A DNA stretch of 64,000 nt from JAFMJV01 sp963800275. GTDB lineage: Bacteria; Chloroflexota; Limnocylindria; Limnocylindrales; CSP1-4. The notes beneath the pieces are model-generated. The model saw only the letters and a program-made list of their open reading frames with translations. It made no database searches and was not told where the DNA came from. Position 1 is the first letter of the stretch. Each line of letters starts with the position of its first letter. The translations under genes were made by a program, and so were the position numbers. The stretch is from the NCBI GenBank assembly GCA_963800275.1, contig CAWDAI010000001.1:248001-312000 (forward strand). The letters run 5' to 3'. Below, one piece after another: positions 10,789-20,212 of this stretch.

Positions 10789-12024
10789 ATGGGCAAGCGC
10801 TTCTCAGGGCTTGCGGCCATCGGGGCCGCGGGACTGCTGGCGGTCACCGCGACGGTGCCGGCCGCAGCCCAGGACAAGACCAGCATCGAGATGATCGCGG
10901 CGCAGTACACCGACGCGATGCAGCCGTACTTCGATGACCTCGCCTCCCGCTTCATGGAGGCCAATCCCGACATCGACGTCACGGTCCAGGTCGTCAACTG
11001 GAACGACATCGATCAGGTCGTGACCACGCGCATCGCCACCGGTGAGCCGCCGGACATCGCCAACCTCAACTACTTCGCTGCCTTCGCCGCGGACGACCTG
11101 CTCTACACGGCCGACCAGATCGTGGACGAAGCCACGCTCTCGGACCTGATCCAGGGCTTCCGCGACAACTCCAAGTACGACGGCGTCGAGTACGCCGTGC
11201 CGGACCTCGCGTCGGACCGCCTGTTCTTCTACAACCAGGACATCCTCGATGCCGCCGGCGTCGAGCCTCCGACCAACTGGAGCGAGGTCAAGGCTGTCTG
11301 CCAGGCCATCCTCGACACCCAGCCGGGCATCGTCCCGCTGGCCCTGCCGCTCGGGCCGGAGGAGGCCCAGGCCGAGTTCCTCATCTGGGCCGGCGGTAAC
11401 GGCGGCCGGTACTTCGATGGCCAGAACTGGGTCGTCAACTCGCCCCAGAACCTGGAGACCCTGAACTACCTGCAGGAGCTGGTGGACATGGGTTGCACCC
11501 AGCCGAACCCCGGTTCCTTCAACCGCACCGACGGTGCCTTCGCGCTGTTCGCCTCGGGTGTGGTGGGCATGCTCAACGGCGCCATCTTCCTGCCGGGCGA
11601 GCTGACGAACACCTACGAGAGCGACGTCAACTGGGGTGTGACCCCCTTCCCCGCCGCCGACGGCAAGGACTCGATCACGCTGGGCGTGCAGGATTACTTC
11701 TTCGGCTTCAAGAAGGACGGCAACCAGGAAGCCATCCAGAAGTTCATGAGCTTCCTCTTCCAGCCGGACAACTACGCGGCCTTCCTCGATGCGGCCGGTG
11801 GCTTCCTGCCGGCGACCGTCTCGGCCGGTGAGTCGATGTCGGACGATCCCTTCCTCAAGCCCTTCATCGAGGTGCTCCCGAGCGCCATCTTCTACCCCAG
11901 TGACCAGGCTGCCTGGGGTGCTGTCCAGGGCGCCATCCAGGACAACATCGGCGCCGCCTTCGTGCCGGGTGCCGACAAGCAGGCCATCCTCGACCAGATC
12001 AACGCCGTCGGCGAGGAGGGCTGA
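10789..12024 (+). CDS. Extracellular solute-binding protein, family 1 (sugar)
   Basis: 411 residues. Signal sequence MGKRFSGLAAIGAAGLLAV ends at VPAAAQ. The mature part starts TSIEMIAAQYTDAMQPYFDD and has the usual family 1 landmarks: IATGEPPDIANLNYF, YNQDILDAAGVEPPTNWSEV, and FASGVVGMLNGA. An AGGAGG ribosome-binding site lies before the ATG. It captures a sugar or oligosaccharide for the two permeases downstream. No cognate ATPase is encoded here; MsmK/UgpC-type ATPases shared between systems usually serve such operons. Confidence 0.93.
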   Translation: MGKRFSGLAAIGAAGLLAVTATVPAAAQDKTSIEMIAAQYTDAMQPYFDDLASRFMEANPDIDVTVQVVNWNDIDQVVTTRIATGEPPDIANLNYFAAFAADDLLYTADQIVDEATLSDLIQGFRDNSKYDGVEYAVPDLASDRLFFYNQDILDAAGVEPPTNWSEVKAVCQAILDTQPGIVPLALPLGPEEAQAEFLIWAGGNGGRYFDGQNWVVNSPQNLETLNYLQELVDMGCTQPNPGSFNRTDGAFALFASGVVGMLNGAIFLPGELTNTYESDVNWGVTPFPAADGKDSITLGVQDYFFGFKKDGNQEAIQKFMSFLFQPDNYAAFLDAAGGFLPATVSAGESMSDDPFLKPFIEVLPSAIFYPSDQAAWGAVQGAIQDNIGAAFVPGADKQAILDQINAVGEEG

Positions 12025-12059
12025 CCGCCCAGACCGCAAGGTCATAGACGAGTCATGAT

Positions 12060-12093
12060 GCGGAGGCCCTTGCCGAAAGGTGGGGGCCTCCGC
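12060..12093 (+). other. Intercistronic RNA hairpin between binding protein and permease genes
   Basis: A perfect 10-bp stem, GCGGAGGCCC at 12060-12069 pairing with GGGCCTCCGC at 12084-12093, with a 14-base loop. No T-run follows, so it is not a classical terminator. A strong hairpin in this position is known in other MalE/F-type operons to protect the binding-protein mRNA and lower expression of the downstream permeases. That role here is inferred from position. Confidence 0.6.
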
Positions 12094-12113
12094 CACGTAT
12101 CGGGAGCAGCGAG

Positions 12114-13052
12114 GTGACCGAGACGACACGGCCGACAGGACCCGCGCTCGACCCCGGGGAGCTCGAACCGCGCCGCCGACCACGCCTGCCCGACCTGGGG
12201 CCGCTGCCCTGGATCGGGCCGGCGCTGTTGCTCATCTTCGGGGTGGTGCTGTGGCCGGCCTTCGAGATGCTGCGCACCTCGTTCCTCGACATCAGCATGT
12301 CCGGCCTGGCCAAGGGCTTCACCGGGTTCGACAACTACCAGCGACTCTTCGCCGATCCCGACCTGCCGGGCATCATGATCCGCACCCTCGTCTGGGTGCT
12401 GGTGGTGGTGGGCGTGACCATCCTCGTCTCGCTGGCCCTGGCCGCCCTGCTCAACGCAGCCTTCCCCGGGCGCCGGCTGGTGCGCTGGGCCCTCATCGTC
12501 CCCTGGGCGGCCTCGGTGGTCATGACCGCCACCGTCTGGCGCTGGATGCTCGACGGCTTCTACGGCATCGTCAACCGGATGCTCTATGACCTGGGGCTCC
12601 TGGCCACCCCGGTGAACGACTGGCTGGGCGATCCCGGTTCAGCTTTCTACTGGCTCATGTTCGTGGCCATCTTCGTGTCTTTGCCCTTCACCACCTACGT
12701 GCTGCTGGCAGGGTTGCAGTCGATCCCCCAGGACATCTATGAGGCCGCGCGCGTGGACGGAGCGTCTGGCTGGCGCTCGTACCAGTCCATCACCCTGCCC
12801 CTGCTGCGGCCGGCGCTGCTGGTGGCCGCGATCATCAACATGATCAACGTCTTCAACCAGTTCCCCATCATCTGGGCCATGACCAAGGGCGGGCCGGGCT
12901 CGTTGACCGATACCACCACCACGCATATGTACAAGCTGGCCTTCCAGCTGGCTGATGTGGGCCAGTCGGCCGCCATGGCCGTGGTCAACTTCGCGGTCAT
13001 CCTGCTCTTCGTCCTGCTCTACCTCCGACTCGTCGACTGGCGGAGAGCCTGA
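12114..13052 (+). CDS. Sugar ABC transporter permease (MalF type)
   Basis: 312 residues, six membrane segments and the EAA loop (YEAARVDGASGWRSYQSITL) in the last cytoplasmic loop that docks the ATPase. Segment one is WIGPALLLIFGVVLWPAFEM. GTG start after GGGAGCAGCGAG. Second gene of the importer; it ends one base before the next ATG, so the two permeases are probably translationally coupled and form the heterodimeric channel. Confidence 0.93.
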   Translation: MTETTRPTGPALDPGELEPRRRPRLPDLGPLPWIGPALLLIFGVVLWPAFEMLRTSFLDISMSGLAKGFTGFDNYQRLFADPDLPGIMIRTLVWVLVVVGVTILVSLALAALLNAAFPGRRLVRWALIVPWAASVVMTATVWRWMLDGFYGIVNRMLYDLGLLATPVNDWLGDPGSAFYWLMFVAIFVSLPFTTYVLLAGLQSIPQDIYEAARVDGASGWRSYQSITLPLLRPALLVAAIINMINVFNQFPIIWAMTKGGPGSLTDTTTTHMYKLAFQLADVGQSAAMAVVNFAVILLFVLLYLRLVDWRRA

Positions 13053-13053
13053 G

Positions 13054-13929
13054 ATGACAGCGATGCGATCAGCCGGCGCCGGCCTCCGCGCGCCCTCGAT
13101 CAGGAAGGCCCTGCTGACCGGGCTGGGTGCGCTCGTGGCCTTCTTCTTCATGGCTCCGTACATCCAGATGCTCATCACCGCCCTCACGCCGGGCAAGGAG
13201 CTCTACACGGTGCCGGCGCAATACCTGCCCTCGCACCTGGAGTTCTTCAACTTCGTCAGCGTGTGGGACAAGGCACCGCTGTGGGGCTACCTGCGCAGCA
13301 GCCTCATCATCTCCGTCTTCGCCACGCTGCTGGTGCTGCTGGTGGCGATGCCGGCGGCCTACTACACCGCGCGCTATCGCTACCGCGGGCGGCTGCTCTT
13401 CCTGCTGCTCGTGCTCATCACCCAGATGTTCGCGCCGACGGCCCTGGTCATCGGCATCTACCGCGAGTTCGTGACCATCGGCAATACCTTCCCCCCGGCC
13501 GGCATCAATACCTACCTCTCGCTGATCCTGGTCAACGCCGCTTTCAACCTGGCCTTCTCGACCTGGATCATGGTGGCCTACTTCTCGACCATCCCCGTGG
13601 AGCTGGAGGAGGCGGCCTCGATCGATGGCGCCTCGCGCCTGGGCGTGCTGCGGCGGATCACCCTGCCCCTGGCGCTGCCGGGCATCATCACCGCCACCAT
13701 CTTCACCTTCATCGCTGCCTGGAACGAGTTCGTGGTCGCGCTCACGCTGGCCCAGTCGCCGGACATCCACCCCCTGACCGTCGGCGTGACCACCTTCATC
13801 GGCCAGTACCGGGTCGAGTGGCAGTACCTCTTCACCTCGTCGCTCATCGCGATCGTGCCCGTCGTCATCCTGTTCATCGTCATCGAGAAGTGGCTCGTCG
13901 GCGGGCTCACCGCCGGCAGCATCAAGTAG
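13054..13929 (+). CDS. Sugar ABC transporter permease (MalG type)
   Basis: About 291 residues, six membrane segments, EAA loop EEAASIDGASRLGVLRRITL, and the conserved tail GGLTAGSIK. The start ATG (MTAMRSAGAG) lies one base after the stop of the MalF-type partner. The frame stays open further upstream, but that part overlaps the partner gene and lacks family similarity. Confidence 0.93.
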   Translation: MTAMRSAGAGLRAPSIRKALLTGLGALVAFFFMAPYIQMLITALTPGKELYTVPAQYLPSHLEFFNFVSVWDKAPLWGYLRSSLIISVFATLLVLLVAMPAAYYTARYRYRGRLLFLLLVLITQMFAPTALVIGIYREFVTIGNTFPPAGINTYLSLILVNAAFNLAFSTWIMVAYFSTIPVELEEAASIDGASRLGVLRRITLPLALPGIITATIFTFIAAWNEFVVALTLAQSPDIHPLTVGVTTFIGQYRVEWQYLFTSSLIAIVPVVILFIVIEKWLVGGLTAGSIK

Positions 13930-13979
13930 CCCGTCCATGCGGTCGCCCGGCCGCGGTCGGGAAAGGGGGTCTCATCACC

Positions 13980-15041
13980 GTGCCTGAGATGCGTCTTGCC
14001 GACTACCGGCCCGTGCGCAAGCTGCGCCTGCCGGAGCATCGGATCGAGCGGCCCCGTTTCGGCGTGGTCGATGCCCACAACCACCTCGGCGAGGTCTTCA
14101 GCTACGGCTGGTCGAAGCGGCCCGTGACGGAGCTGCTGGCGGAGCTCGACTCGGTGAGCGTGGAGACGGTCGTGGACCTTGACGGTGGCCACGGTGAGGC
14201 CTTCAGCGAGCGCCACGCCAGGTACGCGGGTGCCCACCCGACGCGCTTCGCGCACGTGGCCCAGATGTCCTACGAGGAGTGGATCGAGCGACCCGACTTC
14301 GGCCCCATGGAAGCGGCCCGCTTCGAGGACGCCGTGCGGCGGGGCGCGGTCGGGCTCAAGGCCTGGAAGCCGCTCGGGCTGCGCGCGCGCGATCCGGAGG
14401 GGGCGGTCGTGCCGGTGGACGACCCGCGGCTGGACCCGGTCTGGGCCACGGCTGCCCGGACGGGCACGGTCGTCATCGTGCACGTGGCCGATCCGATCGC
14501 CTTCTTCGACCCGCTCTCCGCGCACAACGAGCGCTGGGAGGAGTTGCACGAGCATCCCGACTGGCACTTCTGGCCGCCGCGGTCCGAGGTCGGCGAGGCC
14601 GGCTTCGCCTCCTTCGACGAGATCATCGCGGCCTTCGAGCGCGTCGTCGCCCGTCACCCTGACACCACCTTCATCGGGGCGCACGTGGGCTGTGCTTCCG
14701 AAGACCTGGCGCTGGTGAGCGCCATGCTCGATCGAAACCCCAACCTCAACGTGGACATCTCGGCGCGCATCAGCGAGCTGGGTCGGCAGCCCTACAGCGC
14801 GCGCGAGTTCTTCCTGCGCTACAGCGACCGCATCCTCTTCGGCACCGACTTCGGCTATGACGCCGAGATGTACCGCATCTTCTATCGCTTCCTCGAGACG
14901 TTCGACGAATCGTTCGACTACGACCTCGGCGACCACCCCCTGCAGGGCCGCTGGCAGATCCACGGCATCGGCCTGCCGGAGGAGGTGCTGCGCAAGGTCT
15001 ACAGCGAGAACGCGCGGAGGATCTTGCTCAAAGACCGGTGA
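13980..15041 (+). CDS. Amidohydrolase family 2 protein
   Basis: 353 residues with the metal-dependent hydrolase barrel: DAHNHLGE (HxH motif, about residue 30), VIVHVADP, IGAHVGCASEDL, and FGTDFGYD for the catalytic Asp. GTG start with GGGAAAGGGGG before it. It directly follows the importer and is probably in its operon, so it may act on the imported compound or a breakdown product (lactonase- or decarboxylase-like chemistry is typical of the family). The exact reaction cannot be told. Confidence 0.8.
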   Translation: MPEMRLADYRPVRKLRLPEHRIERPRFGVVDAHNHLGEVFSYGWSKRPVTELLAELDSVSVETVVDLDGGHGEAFSERHARYAGAHPTRFAHVAQMSYEEWIERPDFGPMEAARFEDAVRRGAVGLKAWKPLGLRARDPEGAVVPVDDPRLDPVWATAARTGTVVIVHVADPIAFFDPLSAHNERWEELHEHPDWHFWPPRSEVGEAGFASFDEIIAAFERVVARHPDTTFIGAHVGCASEDLALVSAMLDRNPNLNVDISARISELGRQPYSAREFFLRYSDRILFGTDFGYDAEMYRIFYRFLETFDESFDYDLGDHPLQGRWQIHGIGLPEEVLRKVYSENARRILLKDR

Positions 15042-15076
15042 TCGACATCGTCATTCACTACATTGCACTAATTCGA

Positions 15077-15106
15077 TTGGACAAGCGTTCCCATCGACCG
15101 TAGGCT
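15077..15106 (+). promoter_or_regulatory. Possible sigma-70-type promoter of the rhodanese gene
   Basis: TTGGAC (15077-15082), an 18-base spacer, and TAGGCT (15101-15106). The region 15042-15110 is noticeably more AT-rich than its surroundings, as expected for a promoter, and an AAGGAG site precedes the ATG at 15144. Confidence 0.35.
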
Positions 15107-15143
15107 CCGTCTTCGAACCCGAATCTGATCAAGGAGCTGAGAC

Positions 15144-16013
15144 ATGTCCGAGTACGCCAACCCTGAGGCCCTCGTCTCCGCCGAGTGGGCGGTGCAGCAC
15201 CTCGATGACCCCGCCGTCCGGTTCGTGGAAGTGGATGTGGACACGGAGGCCTACAGCCAGGCCCATATCCCGGGCGCGGTCGGCTGGAACTGGGAGACGC
15301 AGCTCTCCGACGGCATCCGCCGCGACATCGTCAGCGCCGAGGAGCTGTCGCGATTGCTGTCGGAGTCCGGCATCGATGCGGGCACGCACGTCGTCCTCTA
15401 CGGCGACAACAACGACTGGTTCGCGGCCTGGGCCTACTGGCAGCTGCGGCTCCACGGCTTCAGGCGTGTGAGCCTGCTCGACGGCGGCCGCGCCTACTGG
15501 CTGGCGCACGAGCTGCCGACCACGACCGACGTGCCCTCCTACGCACCGACGGGGATCAGCCTGCCCGAGCCCGATTTCAGCACGCGTGCCTTCCAGCGCC
15601 AACTGGCAGACCAGCTGGGCGATCCCTCGCTGGCCCTGGTCGACGTGCGCTCGCCGGCCGAGTTCGAGGGCGAGGTGGTGGCCCCTCCGGGCATGACCGA
15701 GACAGCCCAGCGCGCGGGACATATCCCGGGTGCGGTGTCGGCACCGTGGGCCCAGACGGTCAACGAGGACGGGACCTTCAAGTCAGCCGATGAGCTGCGG
15801 GCCCACTACACGGCCAAGGGCGTGACCGAGGACAAGGACGTCGTCACCTACTGCCGTATCGGCGAGCGCGCCAGCCACTCGTGGTTCGTGCTGCACGAAC
15901 TGCTCGGCTACGAGCGCGTGCAGAACTACGACGGCTCCTGGACCGAGTGGGGCTCCATCATCGGCGCGCCCATCGAGAACCCGAGCAAGGCCGGAACGCC
16001 CGTCGAGGCCTGA
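15144..16013 (+). CDS. sseA: Thiosulfate sulfurtransferase (two-domain rhodanese)
   Basis: 289 residues with two rhodanese domains. The first (about 10-120) is inactive; the second (about 140-280) holds the active-site loop YCRIGERAS, whose CRxGxR form points to thiosulfate rather than mercaptopyruvate as sulfur donor. The CH2-type motif IPGAVSAPW is also present. It moves a sulfane sulfur to cyanide or a thiol and supports sulfur trafficking. Stand-alone gene converging on the permease gene that follows. Confidence 0.9.
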   Translation: MSEYANPEALVSAEWAVQHLDDPAVRFVEVDVDTEAYSQAHIPGAVGWNWETQLSDGIRRDIVSAEELSRLLSESGIDAGTHVVLYGDNNDWFAAWAYWQLRLHGFRRVSLLDGGRAYWLAHELPTTTDVPSYAPTGISLPEPDFSTRAFQRQLADQLGDPSLALVDVRSPAEFEGEVVAPPGMTETAQRAGHIPGAVSAPWAQTVNEDGTFKSADELRAHYTAKGVTEDKDVVTYCRIGERASHSWFVLHELLGYERVQNYDGSWTEWGSIIGAPIENPSKAGTPVEA

Positions 16014-16045
16014 CCGCGCGGCCTGCCCATCCGCCGCCAGGCGGC

Positions 16046-16917
16046 CTACAGCTTGCCGATGCCGGCGGTGAGGCCCGCGATGATCTGCCGTGTGGCCAGC
16101 AGGAAGACGATGATCAGCGGCAAGGTCGTGATGATGATGCCCGCGAAGAGCGTCGACCAGTCGGTCTGGAACTCGCCGAAGAAGCGCGTCATGCCCACCG
16201 GCAGCGTCCACTTGTCCGACGAGCGCAGCAGCACGAGCGGAAAGAAGAAGTCGTTCCACAGGGGCACGAACTGGAAGACCGCGACGGTGGCCAGGGCCGG
16301 TCGCACCAGCGGCAGCATGATCCGGCCGAAGATGGTGAACTCGCCGGCCCCGTCCATCTTGGCCGCCTCCGACAGGTCCACCGGCAGCTGCCGGAAGTAG
16401 GCCGACAGGATGAAGACGCTGAAGGGCACACCCGTGGCGGCATAGACCAGGATCAGGCCCAGGTGCGTGTCGACCAGGCCCAGGTCCTGCAGCAGCAGGA
16501 AGAGCGGCATGATCGCCAGGCGGAAGGGCAGCAGCAGGCCGGAGAGGAAGTAGACGGCCAGCAGGCCCGAGCCGCGGAAACGGTAGCGCCCGAGCGCGTA
16601 GGCGGCGAGCGCGGAGACGGCCGTGGCCAGCGTGACCGAAGCCACCACGACGACCAGCGAGTTGAAGAAGTATGGCTGAAGTTGGCCTCGCCCCAGGCGC
16701 GGACGAAGCTGTCGAGGTTGATCGAGTCGGGCAGGGCGATGGGCTCGCGGAAGATCTGCCGGGATGGGCGCATGGAGTTGAGGACGATGAGCGCCATCGG
16801 CGCCAGCACCACGAAGACGTAGCCCCACAGCAGGATGGACACCGCCACTCCGGCCGGGCTCTTGCGGCGACGCGGGCGATCGAGTCCAGACCCGCCGGCT
16901 TGCGTGGCCGCGCTCAC
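16046..16917 (-). CDS. Sugar ABC transporter permease (MalG type) of the amino-sugar locus, frameshifted
   Basis: N-terminal part (VAVSILLWGYVFVVLAPMAL, then SMRPSRQIFREPIALPDSIN) and C-terminal part (FFNSLVVVVASVTLATAVSA to GLTAGIGKL) lie in different frames joined near 16675-16690. The EAA loop is LSEAAKMDGAGEFTIFGRIM. The GTG start (16917) overlaps the stop of the upstream permease gene as GTGA. Six membrane segments are expected. Partner of the MalF-type permease that precedes it in the operon. Confidence 0.88.
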
Positions 16918-17876
16918 GAGAGTCCCTCCTCCAGCCGTCCGAACCACCAGCGAGCCGTCATGGAGACGCCGAAGATGGCCACGAACATGACCACGGCCAG
17001 GGCGGAGGCGGTGCCGAAGGCGTTCACGCCACCGGTGAACGCGGTGCGATAGAAGAGCAGGCCCAGGACGTCGGTCGTGCCCACGGGACCGCCGTCCACG
17101 CCGCTGAGCGCCCACACCAGGCCGAAGACGTTGAACGAGTAGACGAAGGTGAGGATGGCGACCGTCCCGAAGACGGGGATCAGCAACGGGAAGGTCACGT
17201 GTCGGAAGACCTGCCACGTGCTCGCACCATCCACCTCCGCGGCCTCCGCATAGTCCTCCGGGATGGCCGCCAGGCCGGCCGCGAACAGCAGCATCGGGAA
17301 GCCCAGGTAGTACCAGGCGTTGACCAGGATGACGACCGGGAAGGCGAGGGTCGGGTCGCCGAGCCACGGTCGTGCCAGGTCACCGAGCCCGAGATCCTTA
17401 AGGACCGAGTTCACGGGGCCGAAGGTAGGATTGAGGATGAGCGACCAGATGTAGCCCACCACCAGGGGGCTGATCATGTAGGGCAGCACGTAGACGACGC
17501 GCAGGAACCCCCGGCCGCGACGCGCGCGCTGCAGCAGCACCGCGAAGAGCAGTGCCAGCGTGACCATCACCGCCATCGTCGCGAGGTAGAAGACGATGTT
17601 ATGGATGAAGGCGCGCGGCAGCTGCTCGTCGAGCGGGAAGCGGGTGAAGAGCTCGGTGAAGTTGTCGAGGCCGACGTAGTCGCCCCGTACGGTGCTCTTC
17701 CACGCGAAGAGGCTGAAGATCAGCGCCTGCACCAGGGGGTAGATGAGGAAGAGCGTGTAAAGCACGAAGGCGGGCGCGATGAAGATCAGCAGCACGCGCC
17801 GAGGTGGGGCGGCCCGCCCCACGCCACTGCCGGACGCGGAACGGGCCTTGTTGCCAGGAGATGGGGCTTCCGCCAT
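16914..17876 (-). CDS. Sugar ABC transporter permease (MalF type) of the amino-sugar locus
   Basis: 320 residues, six membrane segments after a basic N-terminal tail, with the EAA loop YAEAAEVDGASTWQVFRHVT. Intact in one frame. It starts 8 bases after the stop of the binding-protein gene. Together with its neighbours it forms an importer placed directly downstream of murQ and the RpiR-type regulator, pointing to MurNAc, GlcNAc or anhydro-muropeptide sugars as substrate (inferred from context). Confidence 0.92.
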   Translation of the reverse strand: MAEAPSPGNKARSASGSGVGRAAPPRRVLLIFIAPAFVLYTLFLIYPLVQALIFSLFAWKSTVRGDYVGLDNFTELFTRFPLDEQLPRAFIHNIVFYLATMAVMVTLALLFAVLLQRARRGRGFLRVVYVLPYMISPLVVGYIWSLILNPTFGPVNSVLKDLGLGDLARPWLGDPTLAFPVVILVNAWYYLGFPMLLFAAGLAAIPEDYAEAAEVDGASTWQVFRHVTFPLLIPVFGTVAILTFVYSFNVFGLVWALSGVDGGPVGTTDVLGLLFYRTAFTGGVNAFGTASALAVVMFVAIFGVSMTARWWFGRLEEGLS

Positions 17877-17884
17877 CTAGCGGG

Positions 17885-19173
17885 TCATTGCCCGGAAGGG
17901 GTGAACCACTGGGAGATGCCGGCCTGCACGTCGGCGGCCACCTCTTCGGCCGTTTCTCGCCCAGCCACATGCCGATGACGCCGTCGCGCAGCAGGCTGTC
18001 ACCGGTCGGCTGGCCATAGCGGAAGTCGACCAGGTCAAGGTAGGAGACCGGCGAGGCTGCGAAGAGCTCACCGAACTCCGCCAACAGCGGATCCTCGGGC
18101 GTGGTGCCGGGCACGGCCGAAAGCTGCTTCACCTTCTCGGTGTAGAGCTGGCCGAACTCCTCGGTACCCATCCACTCGACGAGGGCGAGCGCCTCATCGG
18201 GATGATCCGAGTTGGCGTTGACGCCGAAGGCGCCGTCATACCAGCCGACCACGCTGGCCGGGGCGAGCGAGTCGGGGCGGCGCTGGGCACCTCGAAGACG
18301 CCGAGGTCCAGGTCCGGGCCGTTGTCACGCCAGTAGCCGACCTCGAAGGAGCCACCCAGGAAGATGCCCGCGAGCTCGTTGAGGAAGAGCGCACGAGAGT
18401 CCTCGTAGCTGACGCCGACGACATCCTCGGGCAGGTACGGCAGCAGCCAGTTCATGAGCTCGATGGCCGCCACGTAGTCGGGGTCGGTGAAGTCGGTCTT
18501 GCCGGCGAGGATGTCCTGCTCGAACTGCTGGCCGCCGTAGCGCGGGGCGCCGATGGCGTCCATCACGATGGGGATCATCCAGTTGTCCTTGGCCGGCGTA
18601 GAGATGGGGATGAGGTCGTTCTCCTTGAGCGTGTCGAGCACGGTCACGAACTCGTCCCACGTCTTGCGGCTCTGCCAGGCCCAGCTCATCGAAGATGGCC
18701 TTGTTGTAGAAGGCGGTGAAGGCCTGATAGGCGATGGGCACGCCGTAGACCAGGCCGTCGGCCTGGCCGGTCTGCGACTTGAGCGCGAGCGGCGGGAAGT
18801 TGCCGAGCGTGTCGATCTTGTCATCGAGCGCGAGCAGCTGGCCGGCCTCGATGAGCGGCTGGACGCCGCCATAGCTGCGGACCTGGGCCACGTCGGGACC
18901 GCCGTCGCCGGTCAGGCCGGTGGCGAGGATGTTGTTGTAGTCGGTGTTGACGTAGGGCACGAACTCGACGGTGACGCCGGGATGCGCAGCCTCGTACACG
19001 GCGAAGATCTCGTTGTAGGCGTCCTCGTCCTCCGGCCGCCAGGACCAGACGGTGAGGTTGACGTGGTTCAGCGGCCTCGTCCTGCGCCAAGGCAGCCATC
19101 GGGGCCACGAGCGGCAGGGCCACGAGAGGGCCGCCAGCAGCGATGCGATCGTTCGCTTGGGAAGTGGGCTCAT
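17885..19173 (-). CDS. Extracellular sugar-binding protein of the amino-sugar locus, multiply frameshifted
   Basis: Family 1 solute-binding protein split over three frames. The N-terminal piece has a signal sequence (MSPLPKRTIASLLAAL, then PLVAPMAALAQ in another frame) and NLTVWSWRPEDEDAYNEIF; the middle has WDEFVTVLDTLKENDLIPIS; the C-terminal piece has GAFGVNANSDHPDEALALVE and ends ISQWFTPSGQ with a stop at 17885-17887. Breaks lie near 19105, 18670, 18270 and 17990. All family blocks are present in order, so the gene is probably intact in the organism. Confidence 0.8.
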
Positions 19174-19245
19174 GTTCCTCCTCGGGAGTGCGGATGCGGG
19201 CTCCGGGACCGTCGTCGATCCCGATGCATGGCGGGCGGCGCTGGG

Positions 19246-20212
19246 TCACTGCTCCATAGGCACCTCGGGGCTGGTGGTGGGGTCCTGAGTGACTGGCGAT
19301 GCCGAGGGCGGCGAGCGCCTCGCGGACCCGCCCCCCGCTCTGGTCGAGCGCCGCTCGAAGCCGCGGCCGGCTTGACGCCCGCGAGCAGGCAGAGGATGGC
19401 CGGCTTGACCTCACCGTCGGTCGCGGCGAGGGCTTGGGCGCAGTCGTCGGTGGGAGCGCCGGTGGCCTCCTCGAGGATGACCAGCACCCGGCCGCGCAGC
19501 TTGGCGTTGTGGTGCGAGACGTCGACCATCAGGTTGGAGTAGGTCTTGCCCAGCCGGATCATGAGGGCGGTGGAGAAGCCGTTGAGCACCAGCTTCTGGG
19601 CCGTGCCCGCCTTGAGCCGGGTGGAGCCGGCGATGGCCTCGGGGCCGGTGTCCACGAAGACGTGCACGTCCGCCAGCTCCGCGGCCGGGCCAGTGGGGCG
19701 CCGAGCTCACGAGCACGGTGAAGGCGCCGGCCTCACGGGCCGCCTGTAGCGCGCCCACCACGAAGGGCGTGCGGCCGACTGGCGGCGATACCGATCGCGA
19801 CGTCGGCGGCAGTGACGTCGGGGCCGCCTCGCGCCCGACTGCCGGGTCGTCCTCGACGTTCTCGAGGGCCTGGCTGATGGCGAAGGTGCCGCCCGCGTGA
19901 TGGGCGACCGGGCGTAACGGATCGGCCGAGAAGGTGGGCGGCAGCTCCGCGGCATCGAGGGTCGCCATCCGGCCGGAGGTGCCGGCGCGAAGTAGTGGAT
20001 CGTGCGCCTCGCTGGTAACGCTCGACCGCGGCGTCGACAGCGCGGGCCAGGGCCGGCAGAGCCGCGCGCACCGCCGGCGCGACGCACGCATCCTCGTCAT
20101 TGAGCAGCTCGAAAACACCTGCAGCGTCGGCAGCGTATCGATGCGCGGGTCGCGGATTGCGTCGCTCGGTCGGCGCCTGGACGCGCACGACCTCCGGTCC
20201 GGTCGTGGTCAT
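19246..20212 (-). CDS. murQ: N-acetylmuramic acid 6-phosphate etherase, frameshifted
   Basis: Cleaves the lactyl ether of MurNAc-6-phosphate to GlcNAc-6-phosphate and D-lactate in peptidoglycan recycling. Visible family blocks: TERRNPR at the N-terminus, a SIS domain with ISQALENVEDDPAVG, and the strong signature AGSTRLKAGTAQKLVLNGFS with LGKTYSNLMVDV. The frame slips several times (about 20150, 20000, 19790, 19700, 19370, 19280). The end was placed at the first stop after ALGIAS in a consistent frame. The ATG overlaps the stop of the RpiR-type gene as ATGA. Confidence 0.85.

Noticed and set aside
13263..13930. Open frame fused in front of the amidohydrolase
   Set aside because: It is a His/Arg-rich shadow of the MalG-type permease; the GTG at 13980 with a good ribosome-binding site is the real start.
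16014..16045. GCCGCCAGGCGGC as a bidirectional terminator between convergent genes
   Set aside because: The stem is four base pairs with a five-base loop and no T-run, too weak to claim.
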